The notes under the pieces: model-generated
Seen by the model: the letters and a program-made list of their open reading frames with translations, nothing else
The model's database searches: none
What the model was told of the DNA's origin: nothing
Position numbers and translations under genes: made by a program
Shown here: in pieces, positions 1 through 7,334 of the stretch
Numbering within the stretch: the first letter of the stretch is position 1
Layout of the letters: every line of letters starts with the position of its first letter
Assembly (NCBI GenBank): GCA_022823605.1
Contig: JAJEHS010000001.1
Coordinates: 186,001 to 250,000, forward strand
Direction: 5' to 3'
Origin: Paracoccaceae bacterium
GTDB taxonomy: Bacteria > Pseudomonadota > Alphaproteobacteria > Rhodobacterales > Rhodobacteraceae
DNA: 64,000 bases

Positions 1-426
1 AAGCAATCTTGCAATCCAGGTGGGATGATATTGGCAGTATTGTTCGGTGGGCAGAACCTCGTGGAACTGAGAACAGCATTGATTTCAGGTGAAACCACAA
101 TAAAAAATGGTGCAACACCCCGCGTATCCCCAATGGGTGATATTCTGGACTTAGGGAATCTGATGGTCCGGGCAAATTTTACAAATCCCATTTCCGACCG
201 CCTAGAGTTCAAGCTTGAGTATGAATCCCTACCTGACTTGATGAAGCATCTAAGATTGATGGGGGAAACGAATGCACTTGTGAATAGGAACAAGAACTTT
301 ACCGGACGTAAAATATTCCAGGAAGCTGAAAAAAATTATATCGAACATTTTTCACTTCCCTCGGGAAAGATTTATGCGACTTTTGAATTGATCTTTCTTA
401 CCGGTTGGGTACCAAAAAATGTATAA
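1..426 (+). CDS. SAM-dependent methyltransferase, C-terminal part (cut by window start)
   Basis: The reading frame is open from base 1 and ends at 426, so only about the last 141 residues are present. The SAM-binding Rossmann core lies outside the window. What remains resembles the C-terminal half of the BioC / NDUFAF5-like methyltransferases common in alphaproteobacteria: an LxELR segment, a P-R-V-S-P-M-x-D-x-G-N-L stretch, and an MGETNALVNRNK segment where relatives have MGE(S/T)N followed by a basic stretch. NDUFAF5 is a complex I assembly factor and BioC makes malonyl-ACP methyl ester; I cannot choose between these roles without the N-terminus. It lies just upstream of hemH on the same strand, with hemH starting 30 bp after its stop, so co-transcription is likely. 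Confidence 0.7.
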   Translation, partial: KQSCNPGGMILAVLFGGQNLVELRTALISGETTIKNGATPRVSPMGDILDLGNLMVRANFTNPISDRLEFKLEYESLPDLMKHLRLMGETNALVNRNKNFTGRKIFQEAEKNYIEHFSLPSGKIYATFELIFLTGWVPKNV

Positions 427-455
427 ATCCATCATTCCGTTCAAGAGAGATTGAA

Positions 456-1508
456 ATGCCAGAACCGAACATTGAAAAGAGCTTTCTACCCGAAGACCAT
501 CCTGAAATAAGGTTCGGCAAAACCGGCATCATACTTTCGAACCTGGGGACTCCCGACGGGTATGATTATTTCTCCATGCGTAAATACCTGAACCAGTTTC
601 TTTCCGACAAAAGAGTCATTGATTATCCCAAATGGAAATGGCAGCCGATACTCCAATCAATCATTCTCACGAAAAGACCTTTCACTTCTGGAAAAAACTA
701 TCAGAAAATCTGGAATCATCAACTCGATGAAAGCCCTTTATTGACCATAACAAGGCACCTTACTGACAAGGTCAGGTCCAGGTTGGAATCTCAAATTGGT
801 TCAGACTACCTTGTTGACTTTGCCATGCGTTATGGCAACCCATCAATCGGATCAGTATTAAATGGGTTGATCAAACAGGGATGTAGCAGAATTGTGTTCT
901 TCCCCCTGTATCCGCAATATTCGGCAACAACCACTGCCACGGCCTGTGATTCCTTGTTTGATGCGTTGAAACATCTGAACTGGCAACCCTGTGTTCGTAT
1001 CATTGAACCATATTTTGAAAATGGGGAATATATTTCAGCACTTGCCAAATCGATCAAAACCAAATACAACGAATTATCATTTGAACCCGAGGTGCTCCTT
1101 GCCTCCTATCATGGATTACCAAAGAGATATTTAATTGAAGGAGATCCATACCACTGTCAATGCCAGAAAACCACGAGATTACTCATCGATCGTTTGGGAA
1201 GCGATTTCAACCCAGTTCATACGACATTCCAGTCAACATTTGGGAAAGAAATCTGGCTTCAACCCTATACTATTGGTGAAGTCAAGCGTCTGGCCCAAAA
1301 TGGGGTGAAAAATCTGGCCATCATTTGTCCTGGATTTTCATCAGATTGTATCGAAACCCTCGAAGAAATTCAGATGGAGGTTCGTGAGGAGTTTGAAGCT
1401 CACGGGGGAGAGAATTTTGCTTACATACCTGCCTTGAATGACACGGATGATCACAGTGATCTGATCTATCGGATCATTTTGGAAAATCTCGGTGGCTGGC
1501 TGAGTTGA
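456..1508 (+). CDS. hemH: Ferrochelatase
   Basis: 350 residues, normal family length. Ferrochelatase inserts Fe2+ into protoporphyrin IX to give protoheme, the last step of heme synthesis, at the inner face of the membrane. The N-terminal ILSNLGTPDGYD segment matches the family's NLGTP motif. The metal-site histidine is in LASYHGLPKRY (about residues 220-230), and the second conserved block TTFQSTFGKEIWLQPYT contains the usual FQS-x-FG and the acidic residue. The frame extends upstream to 405, inside the preceding gene, but ATG 456 follows an AGAGAGA ribosome-binding stretch and gives the usual N-terminus. Tail-to-tail with metZ, 86 bp apart. Confidence 0.96.
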   Translation: MPEPNIEKSFLPEDHPEIRFGKTGIILSNLGTPDGYDYFSMRKYLNQFLSDKRVIDYPKWKWQPILQSIILTKRPFTSGKNYQKIWNHQLDESPLLTITRHLTDKVRSRLESQIGSDYLVDFAMRYGNPSIGSVLNGLIKQGCSRIVFFPLYPQYSATTTATACDSLFDALKHLNWQPCVRIIEPYFENGEYISALAKSIKTKYNELSFEPEVLLASYHGLPKRYLIEGDPYHCQCQKTTRLLIDRLGSDFNPVHTTFQSTFGKEIWLQPYTIGEVKRLAQNGVKNLAIICPGFSSDCIETLEEIQMEVREEFEAHGGENFAYIPALNDTDDHSDLIYRIILENLGGWLS

Positions 1509-1594
1509 GGAGGTATATTCTTCTCTCCCCTGAACCCAGCCTATTTTCCTGTAGGATTGTTTGAGAATATTGCCAAATGGTCAAATGCATCCGA

Positions 1595-2779
1595 TTATAT
1601 GGATTTGATAGCAGAGACCAAGTCGTCTAGCAAGTCATCAGGATTTTCCAATCCAACCGAAACTCGGACCAAACCATCTGTAATACCCAAACTTGCTCGT
1701 TGTTCCTCGGACAATCTCTGATGGGTTGTGGTTGCCGGATGAGTCACCAAACTCTTGGCGTCACCAAAATTGTTGGAAATTCTAGCGATTTCGAGATTGT
1801 TCATGAATTTGAAGGAAGCATCCTTGTTACCATCAAAATCTATTGCAAAAACCGTACCACCCTTGGTCATCAACCCTTTGGCTATTTTATATTGGGGATG
1901 ATTGGGCAAGTGTGGATAAATAACATTGGAAAGGTTTTCATGACCCTCCAATTCCTGACAGATTCTCAGTGCCGAATCTGCCTGGCGGTTCGTTCGCAAT
2001 TCAAGCGTTTCCAATCCCTTGAGCATGATCCATGCATTGAAGGGACTGATGGCCCCACCAGTGTGTTTTAGATATGCTTCGAATGGACCACGAATATAAT
2101 CCTTTGACCCAATTACAATCCCCCCGAGAGATCTTCCCTGGCCATCAATGTGTTTGGTTGCTGAATAAACAACGATATCCGCGCCATTTATACCAGCCTG
2201 TAAAAACTGGGGTGATGCCAGTGCATTGTCAGCTATCAGAATTGCATCATTCCTTGCAGCAAGTTTACTGACAAAGTTCAAATCAATTACCTCCAGGGTT
2301 GGATTTGAAACAGTTTCAATAAATACGGCTTTTGTGTCCGGGGTTATCATGCTTTCCCATTGTGAATTATCTGTTCCATCAACAAATTCGACATTTACAC
2401 CAAATCTCGGAAGAACATTCTCCAGTATGAAAAGACAGGAACCAAACAAGGCTCTTGATGAAACCACCTTGTCTCCAGCTGACAGAATGGAACATAAGGC
2501 GCCATTCACTCCAGCCATTCCCGAAGCCGTGGCAAAGGCATCCTCAAGACCTTCCACGAGAGCCATCCGGTTTTCAAACATCCGTACGGTCGGATTACCA
2601 TACCTCGAATAGATAAATTCGTTTTCCTTGGACTCGATAAAACGTTCCTCAGCTTGTTCGGGACTATCGTATACAAAGCCCTGGGTCAGGAAAATTGCTT
2701 CGGAGGTTTCGCCGAACTGGCTACGCACCCCACCTCCATGGACAGCTTGCGTTTGTTTCTTTAAGGGTTGTTTTGCCAT
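1595..2779 (-). CDS. metZ: O-succinylhomoserine sulfhydrylase
   Basis: 394 residues, a Cys/Met-metabolism PLP enzyme. MetZ condenses O-succinylhomoserine with sulfide to give homocysteine, the direct sulfhydrylation route to methionine used by many alphaproteobacteria. The PLP lysine is in VYSATKHIDGQGR (near residue 207), followed by the typical LGG. The YSRYGNPTV block, ATASGMAGV, and the C-terminal SLGxxxSLVTHPATTTH-type segment are all present. The N-terminal TQAVHGG..RSQFGETSEAIF is typical of MetZ rather than MetB or MetC. A TTG two codons upstream (2785) is possible but ATG 2779 is preferred. It faces gst divergently across about 120 bp. I saw no SAM-responsive riboswitch in that gap. 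Confidence 0.92.
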   Translation of the reverse strand: MAKQPLKKQTQAVHGGGVRSQFGETSEAIFLTQGFVYDSPEQAEERFIESKENEFIYSRYGNPTVRMFENRMALVEGLEDAFATASGMAGVNGALCSILSAGDKVVSSRALFGSCLFILENVLPRFGVNVEFVDGTDNSQWESMITPDTKAVFIETVSNPTLEVIDLNFVSKLAARNDAILIADNALASPQFLQAGINGADIVVYSATKHIDGQGRSLGGIVIGSKDYIRGPFEAYLKHTGGAISPFNAWIMLKGLETLELRTNRQADSALRICQELEGHENLSNVIYPHLPNHPQYKIAKGLMTKGGTVFAIDFDGNKDASFKFMNNLEIARISNNFGDAKSLVTHPATTTHQRLSEEQRASLGITDGLVRVSVGLENPDDLLDDLVSAIKSI

Positions 2780-2898
2780 TGACAAAGGCCGGTTTTAAAT
2801 TTGTATTGAGGTAGTTAATATAGTTGGAAAATTGGTAATTTCATTTCCCAATAAAAAATAATCCATATCACAGAACAGGATCTCCTGCAGAGTATAAA

Positions 2899-3600
2899 AT
2901 GACGAACACAATTGAATTATTCTACTGGCCGACACCGAATGGGTGGAAAATTACGATCGCCCTTGAGGAGTTTGGACTCCCGTATAACGTTAATCTCATC
3001 AATATTGGCGCGGGAGATCAGTTTGAACCTTCTTTCCTTAAAATTGCCCCAAACAATCGAATGCCCGCAATTATTGATCCCGAAGGACCTGATGGCAAGG
3101 AAATCAGTATTTTTGAATCAGGGGCAATTCTACAATATCTTGGAAGAAAGCATAATCGTTTCATTGGTAACAATGAGCGAGAACAGGTCGAGGTAGAACA
3201 ATGGTTGATGTGGCAAATGGGAGGGGTTGGTCCCATGGCTGGACAAGCCCATCATTTTCTCAAGTATGCCCCAACAATGGATCCACCCCAGAATTTGCCC
3301 TATCCCAAGATCAGGTATAAAAACGAGGTGAGCAGACTTTATGGCGTTCTTGACCGACGACTGGCCGACAGGGATTACGTTGCCGGCGATTATTCAATTG
3401 CCGATATGGCCATTTGGCCCTGGGCTTCACTCTGGGAAGGTCAGGAACAGGATATTGCCTCCTTTCCCAACATGGCCAAATGGCTTGACAGGGTAGGGTC
3501 ACGTGAAGCGGTTATTGCTGGAAGGGCTGTTGCTGCAGATTTGAGGTCCAATATTCAAAACGACAAGAAAGCCCAGAAAATACTTTTCAAGCAGAAATAA
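2899..3600 (+). CDS. Glutathione S-transferase family protein, YfcG/Nu-class type
   Basis: 233 residues with an N-terminal thioredoxin-like domain (about 1-85) and a C-terminal helical domain. The N-terminus IELFYWPTPNGWKITIALEE is the characteristic start of YfcG/YghU-type Nu-class GSTs. In E. coli YfcG these act as glutathione-dependent disulfide-bond reductases, binding two glutathiones without a catalytic Tyr/Ser/Cys. The glutathione-binding cis-Pro region (NNRMPAIID) and the ESGAILQYLG motif are intact, as is the C-terminal folding motif around YSIADMAIWPW. It is a soluble cytosolic protein. It stands alone between divergent metZ and convergent ispZ, with a palindrome after its stop. The exact substrate cannot be read from sequence. 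Confidence 0.88.
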   Translation: MTNTIELFYWPTPNGWKITIALEEFGLPYNVNLINIGAGDQFEPSFLKIAPNNRMPAIIDPEGPDGKEISIFESGAILQYLGRKHNRFIGNNEREQVEVEQWLMWQMGGVGPMAGQAHHFLKYAPTMDPPQNLPYPKIRYKNEVSRLYGVLDRRLADRDYVAGDYSIADMAIWPWASLWEGQEQDIASFPNMAKWLDRVGSREAVIAGRAVAADLRSNIQNDKKAQKILFKQK

Positions 3601-3620
3601 TCTTTTTGAATATAGCATTA

Positions 3621-3638
3621 CCCCGATTTAAATCGGGG
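3621..3638. terminator. Palindrome between convergent gst and ispZ, possible bidirectional terminator
   Basis: CCCCGATTT is followed directly by AAATCGGGG: an 18-bp perfect palindrome that can fold as a 7-bp GC-rich stem with a TTAA loop. It sits in the 51-bp gap between the stops of the two convergent genes. A short T run (TTTTT) follows about 18 bp later on the + strand, so it is not a textbook intrinsic terminator, but position and symmetry suit one serving both directions. Confidence 0.5.
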
Positions 3639-3651
3639 CAATGGCGATAAA

Positions 3652-4260
3652 CTAGTTTTTTTCGATCATTTCCATGTTGAGGTGTTTTCTCAGAAAATAC
3701 ATCTGACTGCCAAAAAAAGCTAAACTAAGTCCTGTCAAGCCAAAGGTTTTGAATGTAACCCAGGCATCAGTTGACATGAAACGCCAAATAATTTCGTTGG
3801 TAATGGCCAGGAAAAGAAAAAACAGTGTGGTTCTTTGGGTCAATACCATCCATCCCCTATCGGTCAAGGGCAAGGCCTGCCCCATCAGCGATTGCAGGTA
3901 GGATTTTTTCTGCAAGAGGCCAAAGCCCAAGGTTACAGTAAACAGCAAATAGATGATTGTGGGTTTCATCTTGATGAATCTTTCGTCATTGAGAAAGACG
4001 GTCAGGCCACCAAATACTATAACCAGAAAAACGGTCATGATTTGCATTCTGGATAGTTCTCCGGTCAGTTTCCAGAGTAGAACAGTACTGGCAATGAGAA
4101 CTGGAACAAATAAGGCGGTAATCATAATGAAGCCGTCGTACTCAGTGCTCCCGACAACAATGGATTTATCCCGAAGCAAAAAATACCCCACAAAAAATAG
4201 AATCAACGGGCCTATTTCCAAAACCATTTTCAAGCCCGGTTTACTGTTTTGTTCAGCCAT
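3652..4260 (-). CDS. ispZ: Inner membrane septation protein IspZ/YciB
   Basis: 202 residues, almost entirely hydrophobic, with about five to six membrane segments. The N-terminal KMVLEIGPLILFFVGYF motif is typical of the family, as is FLAITNEIIWRFMSTDAWVTFKTFGLTGLSLAF towards the C-terminus, which carries the conserved NE..WR and W..FK elements. YciB proteins are multi-pass inner membrane proteins linked to septation, envelope integrity and intracellular spread (in Shigella). The biochemical role is unresolved. ATG 4260 is preceded by AGGGA. In many alphaproteobacteria this gene directly follows ftsY; here a toxin-antitoxin pair separates them. Confidence 0.92.
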   Translation of the reverse strand: MAEQNSKPGLKMVLEIGPLILFFVGYFLLRDKSIVVGSTEYDGFIMITALFVPVLIASTVLLWKLTGELSRMQIMTVFLVIVFGGLTVFLNDERFIKMKPTIIYLLFTVTLGFGLLQKKSYLQSLMGQALPLTDRGWMVLTQRTTLFFLFLAITNEIIWRFMSTDAWVTFKTFGLTGLSLAFFGSQMYFLRKHLNMEMIEKN

Positions 4261-4417
4261 ATTTTCCCTAACTTTATTTCCCTATCATGATCAATGTATT
4301 GTGAAAATAATTGATCTCAACTGTCTCTGATTCCAAAGCAGATATTCAATGTGGTCTCATACCATGATGATAATTCTGAAATAAATACCCACGTGTATTT
4401 TTCAGATCATAATTTAA

Positions 4418-4432
4418 TTGCAATGATTGCAA
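4418..4432. promoter_or_regulatory. Short inverted repeat upstream of ispZ
   Basis: TTGCAAT, one G, ATTGCAA: 7-bp perfect arms with a 1-base centre, in the 266-bp AT-rich gap between the ispZ start and the antitoxin stop. Symmetry and spacing suit a dimeric regulator site upstream of ispZ, but no promoter or regulator is identified. The rest of the gap shows nothing. Confidence 0.25.
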
Positions 4433-4526
4433 ATTTAAACGAACCAGATTTCAATCAAGCACAAAAGATACTTGGGATCATTGATGATTGTCCTTGGTTG
4501 GTCTGCGTTTTGATCTCAGCAAAATG

Positions 4527-5738
4527 TTAATCGAAAATCTCTGGATTCACCCTATCCATGAATTGCGTGAGGAGTTTATAATTTTTTTTCTCATGGCGGA
4601 TACGACCTGCAACAATAGAAGGATGAATACTAGCTTTTTCTGCAAGTGACAGAACGTTTTTTTCGCTTGGTTGATTTTTAACTGGATGTTTGTTCCATAA
4701 AGATGAAGGTATCAAGGCTTCTTTTGCCCATTGGTCAGCCTCATGCTCGTATTTGCTGGCTTGCCCTTTTGTAAGATTTCGGAGATCCAGGTCATCAATA
4801 AATACCTCACCATTTCCATCTGGCATATGACGCCCAATATGTCCGAGTTCATGAAGTAGGCAGAACCAGAAATTGTCGATTCGATCATAACGGATGGTCA
4901 TACCTACTACAGGTGTATTATCGACGGTCCAGAATGCTGCTCCATCAAGATACGTCTTGGGTAGGTTTTTCTCGACAACCAAAGCTATGCCATGATTGGC
5001 TAATTTTTCCCTCGCAAGCAATGGTCCATTTTCAAAACAACTCAACTTAGCTAATTCACGTAGAAAGTGAGGGGTTATTGTACCTTTTTTGTAAGTTGTC
5101 GTAAGAATGATATTGCGAGCTTTGCCCAGAACGTAGATACACCACAACAATAATGCGTATTTGTCTGTATTTTCATTCATTCGCAAACCACGTCCCTGTC
5201 GAAGAAAAGGTTTGGGAATTGCTACCCAGCCACCCGCTTGGCTGATTAGCCCCTGAATAATCTCTTCATATTTATCCTTGATGTCTGGTATCTTCTTGAT
5301 CCAACCTCGTTTTACAATTTCCATTATAGGGAAACGATCAAATTCAAAGTCAGCAGGAACCTCGGGTAAATCTCCTTCATTCCGGATTAGTATTTCAGCT
5401 GGTATCTTTAAATGTTTGTTCAATGCACGAATCATTTTCAAGGTTAGTTCGCGTTTGCCACTAAGTACTTCAGAAACTTTAGAACGACTCCCGATTATTG
5501 GTTCTAAATCCTTGCGCGTTAATCCTGATTGATCCATTCTAAACTTAATCGCTTCGATAGGGTCAGGCTTTTCGATTGGGAAATGTCTATCCTCATAAAC
5601 TTCAATTTGGTCCACTAGCTCGTTGAATTCCTCATCCAGTTCAGGGGTCAGTTCCAAATCCATGAGAAATTCAATGCGTGCAAGAGCATCTGAATATTCC
5701 TGCTCAGAAAGAATAGGTTGAGTTATTTCCTTGTTCAT
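4527..5738 (-). CDS. HTH-ImmA/IrrE antitoxin of a HigBA-type module
   Basis: 403 residues in two parts. Residues about 1-120 contain an acidic leader and an XRE-like helix-turn-helix (MDQSGLTRKDLEPIIG..SKVSEVLSGKRELTLKMIRAL, 68-106), as in HigA antitoxins. Residues about 130-400 form an ImmA/IrrE-type zinc metallopeptidase domain: HELGH at 296-300 gives the HExxH pair and the catalytic Glu, and EHEADQWA (331-338) supplies the third acidic ligand. The expected role is to bind DNA to repress its own operon and neutralise the upstream toxin; the peptidase domain may cleave a regulator or itself. Its GAGGAG ribosome site lies inside the end of the toxin gene, with 2 bp between the genes, indicating translational coupling. 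HigA proteins are usually about 100-150 residues, so the peptidase fusion is the unusual part. Confidence 0.85.
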   Translation of the reverse strand: MNKEITQPILSEQEYSDALARIEFLMDLELTPELDEEFNELVDQIEVYEDRHFPIEKPDPIEAIKFRMDQSGLTRKDLEPIIGSRSKVSEVLSGKRELTLKMIRALNKHLKIPAEILIRNEGDLPEVPADFEFDRFPIMEIVKRGWIKKIPDIKDKYEEIIQGLISQAGGWVAIPKPFLRQGRGLRMNENTDKYALLLWCIYVLGKARNIILTTTYKKGTITPHFLRELAKLSCFENGPLLAREKLANHGIALVVEKNLPKTYLDGAAFWTVDNTPVVGMTIRYDRIDNFWFCLLHELGHIGRHMPDGNGEVFIDDLDLRNLTKGQASKYEHEADQWAKEALIPSSLWNKHPVKNQPSEKNVLSLAEKASIHPSIVAGRIRHEKKNYKLLTQFMDRVNPEIFD

Positions 5739-5740
5739 CT

Positions 5741-6034
5741 CTATATCTCCTCAGCATTAATTTTATCATATTCCTTATGGGTCCCAATAAATCGAATGTA
5801 ACCCAGACCTTTTTTATAATTAAATTTTACTACCAACCTGTACTTGTTTCCCCCTATTCTGAAAATCACTCTACTACCCTTGAGAATGCTCGCACGAGGA
5901 TAAGACTGTTTTATATCTGACGGTTTGGTCCAATCAGCCCGGATTAATTCATTTAACCAAGCATCCAGCGGTGTTTTCGAATCCGGAAATTTTTCCATGT
6001 GTTCGTCCAACATACTCCGGTTAATAATTTTCAT
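5741..6034 (-). CDS. HigB-type (RelE-fold) mRNA interferase toxin
   Basis: 97 residues, matching the short HigB toxin family (COG4680 type) in length. The N-terminal MKIINRSMLDEHMEKFPDSK resembles the family's opening (helix with E-K-H/F-P-D followed by L-x-x-W), and the FRIGGNKYRLVVKFNYKKG strand pair with C-terminal GYIRFIGTHKEYDKI is the conserved RelE-like core with basic catalytic residues and the FxGTHxEYD motif. Such toxins cut mRNA on translating ribosomes. Toxin-first order followed by antitoxin is the HigBA arrangement. The -10 element of its promoter ends 5 bp before the ATG, so the message may be leaderless. No ribosome-binding site is visible. Confidence 0.88.
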   Translation of the reverse strand: MKIINRSMLDEHMEKFPDSKTPLDAWLNELIRADWTKPSDIKQSYPRASILKGSRVIFRIGGNKYRLVVKFNYKKGLGYIRFIGTHKEYDKINAEEI

Positions 6035-6039
6035 GGATA

Positions 6040-6069
6040 CTTATATGATTAAATATTAAACATTGTCAA
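6040..6069 (-). promoter_or_regulatory. Toxin-antitoxin promoter (sigma-70 type)
   Basis: Read on the minus strand: a perfect -35 TTGACA (6069-6064), an 18-bp spacer and a -10 TATAAG (6045-6040), ending only 5 bp before the toxin ATG at 6034. Transcription would start at or next to the start codon. The first three bases of the -35 box lie inside the large inverted repeat. Confidence 0.65.
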
Positions 6070-6103
6070 TATATTTGTTCCCGTTTTGGGAACAAATATA
6101 TTG
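6067..6103. promoter_or_regulatory. Perfect 16-bp inverted repeat, likely autorepression operator of the toxin-antitoxin pair
   Basis: CAATATATTTGTTCCC (6067-6082), a GTTTT centre (6083-6087), then the exact reverse complement (6088-6103). It overlaps the -35 box of the toxin promoter, so binding by the HTH antitoxin would block RNA polymerase. As DNA it fits a dimeric HTH site; as RNA it would not be transcribed from this promoter. Confidence 0.75.
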
Positions 6104-6198
6104 TTATAGGGAGAACTACATATCTTCAAAAAAGCAGGAAATTTAATGGGTGATTACTGGAATCAATTCAACATGGCTAGTTGCATTAAAGTAAAAGA

Positions 6199-7239
6199 TT
6201 ATTCCCGATCTAAACCAGTCAATATGTTTGCAAACTCTTCAGGATCAAAGGGAGATAGATCATCAATGCCTTCACCTATTCCTATGGCATGAATTGGTAA
6301 ACCGAACTTGGCTGCGAGAGCAACCAGTATTCCTCCTTTGGCGGTACCATCCAACTTGGTCATGACCAAGCCAGATACATCTACCATTTTCTTGAATACC
6401 TCTACTTGGGAAATGGCGTTTTGCCCTGTTGTGGCATCGAGTACAAGAAGCGTGTTGTGAGGAGCTTCACTGTCAATTTTCTTGATCACTCTGACAATCT
6501 TTGCAAGCTCCTCCATCAAGTCCGTCCTGTTTTGCAATCTGCCGGCTGTATCAATGATCAGTAAATCCTTGGCTTCCTCCTTGGCAAGAGCATATGCCTT
6601 GTATGCTAGAGCAGCCGGGTCTGAATTGGTTGAGGCCTTTAGAACTGGTACCCCGACTCTTTCACCCCAAATTTCAAGCTGCTCCACAGCCGCAGCGCGA
6701 AAGGTATCACAGGCTGCAATGACGATATCCTTGCCAGCTTCCTTGAATTGGCTGGAAAGCTTGCCAATGGTGGTGGTCTTGCCTGACCCATTGACACCGG
6801 CAATCAAAATGACCTGAGGTTTGGCTGAAAATAGGGGGATAGGTTTAGCAACAGGTTCGAGAATGCTAGTGATCTCACCGGACAAGAGGGTTTTGAGTTG
6901 ATGTGTGGATAGTCTTTGTCCCACGTGGCTTTGGGCGATACTGGAAGAAATGCGAATTGATGTATCGTAGCCCATATCCGAAACGATCAACAGTTCCTCC
7001 AGACTTTCGAGCATTTCATCATCCAGACGACGCCGGGGGGCTTCATTACCACCACCACTGAAAATTTTATCAAGCAATCCGGATTTTTGCTTGTCACCAT
7101 TGTCCTTGTTCAGGGGATTGCTTGAATCCAAGGCTGAAAGATTTTCCTCCTCTCCCTCTTCTATCAAATCCTCCAATCCCTGCTCCAACTTGGTAGTGGA
7201 TTTTGTTAACCTTGATTTTAACTTCGAGAAAAATGACAT
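6199..7239 (-). CDS. ftsY: Signal recognition particle receptor FtsY
   Basis: 346 residues: a short acidic N-terminal A region (about 1-65, rich in E and D), then the N and G GTPase domains. GTP motifs are intact: P-loop GVNGSGKTTT, the I-box region with DTFRAAAVEQL, DTAGRLQNR (G3), and TKLDGTAKGG (G4), ending in the family's GxGExxDDLxPFxPxEF. FtsY is the membrane-associated receptor that pairs with Ffh-SRP and hands ribosomes translating membrane proteins to SecYEG. ATG 7239 gives the common MSFFxKLK start. It is followed by the toxin-antitoxin genes rather than directly by ispZ. Confidence 0.97.
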   Translation of the reverse strand: MSFFSKLKSRLTKSTTKLEQGLEDLIEEGEEENLSALDSSNPLNKDNGDKQKSGLLDKIFSGGGNEAPRRRLDDEMLESLEELLIVSDMGYDTSIRISSSIAQSHVGQRLSTHQLKTLLSGEITSILEPVAKPIPLFSAKPQVILIAGVNGSGKTTTIGKLSSQFKEAGKDIVIAACDTFRAAAVEQLEIWGERVGVPVLKASTNSDPAALAYKAYALAKEEAKDLLIIDTAGRLQNRTDLMEELAKIVRVIKKIDSEAPHNTLLVLDATTGQNAISQVEVFKKMVDVSGLVMTKLDGTAKGGILVALAAKFGLPIHAIGIGEGIDDLSPFDPEEFANILTGLDRE

Positions 7240-7334
7240 CTGGATTACATTAATCTTTGTGGACCATTAAATTACCATGGAATGGTTCATTTCGCTTTCA
7301 TCCAGATAAATTCAATCAACATTATGCAGTTGAT

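Noticed and set aside
2786-2898. Possible SAM-responsive riboswitch upstream of metZ
   Set aside because: SAM-II type elements often precede this gene in alphaproteobacteria, but I could not find the conserved pseudoknot core on the minus strand here.
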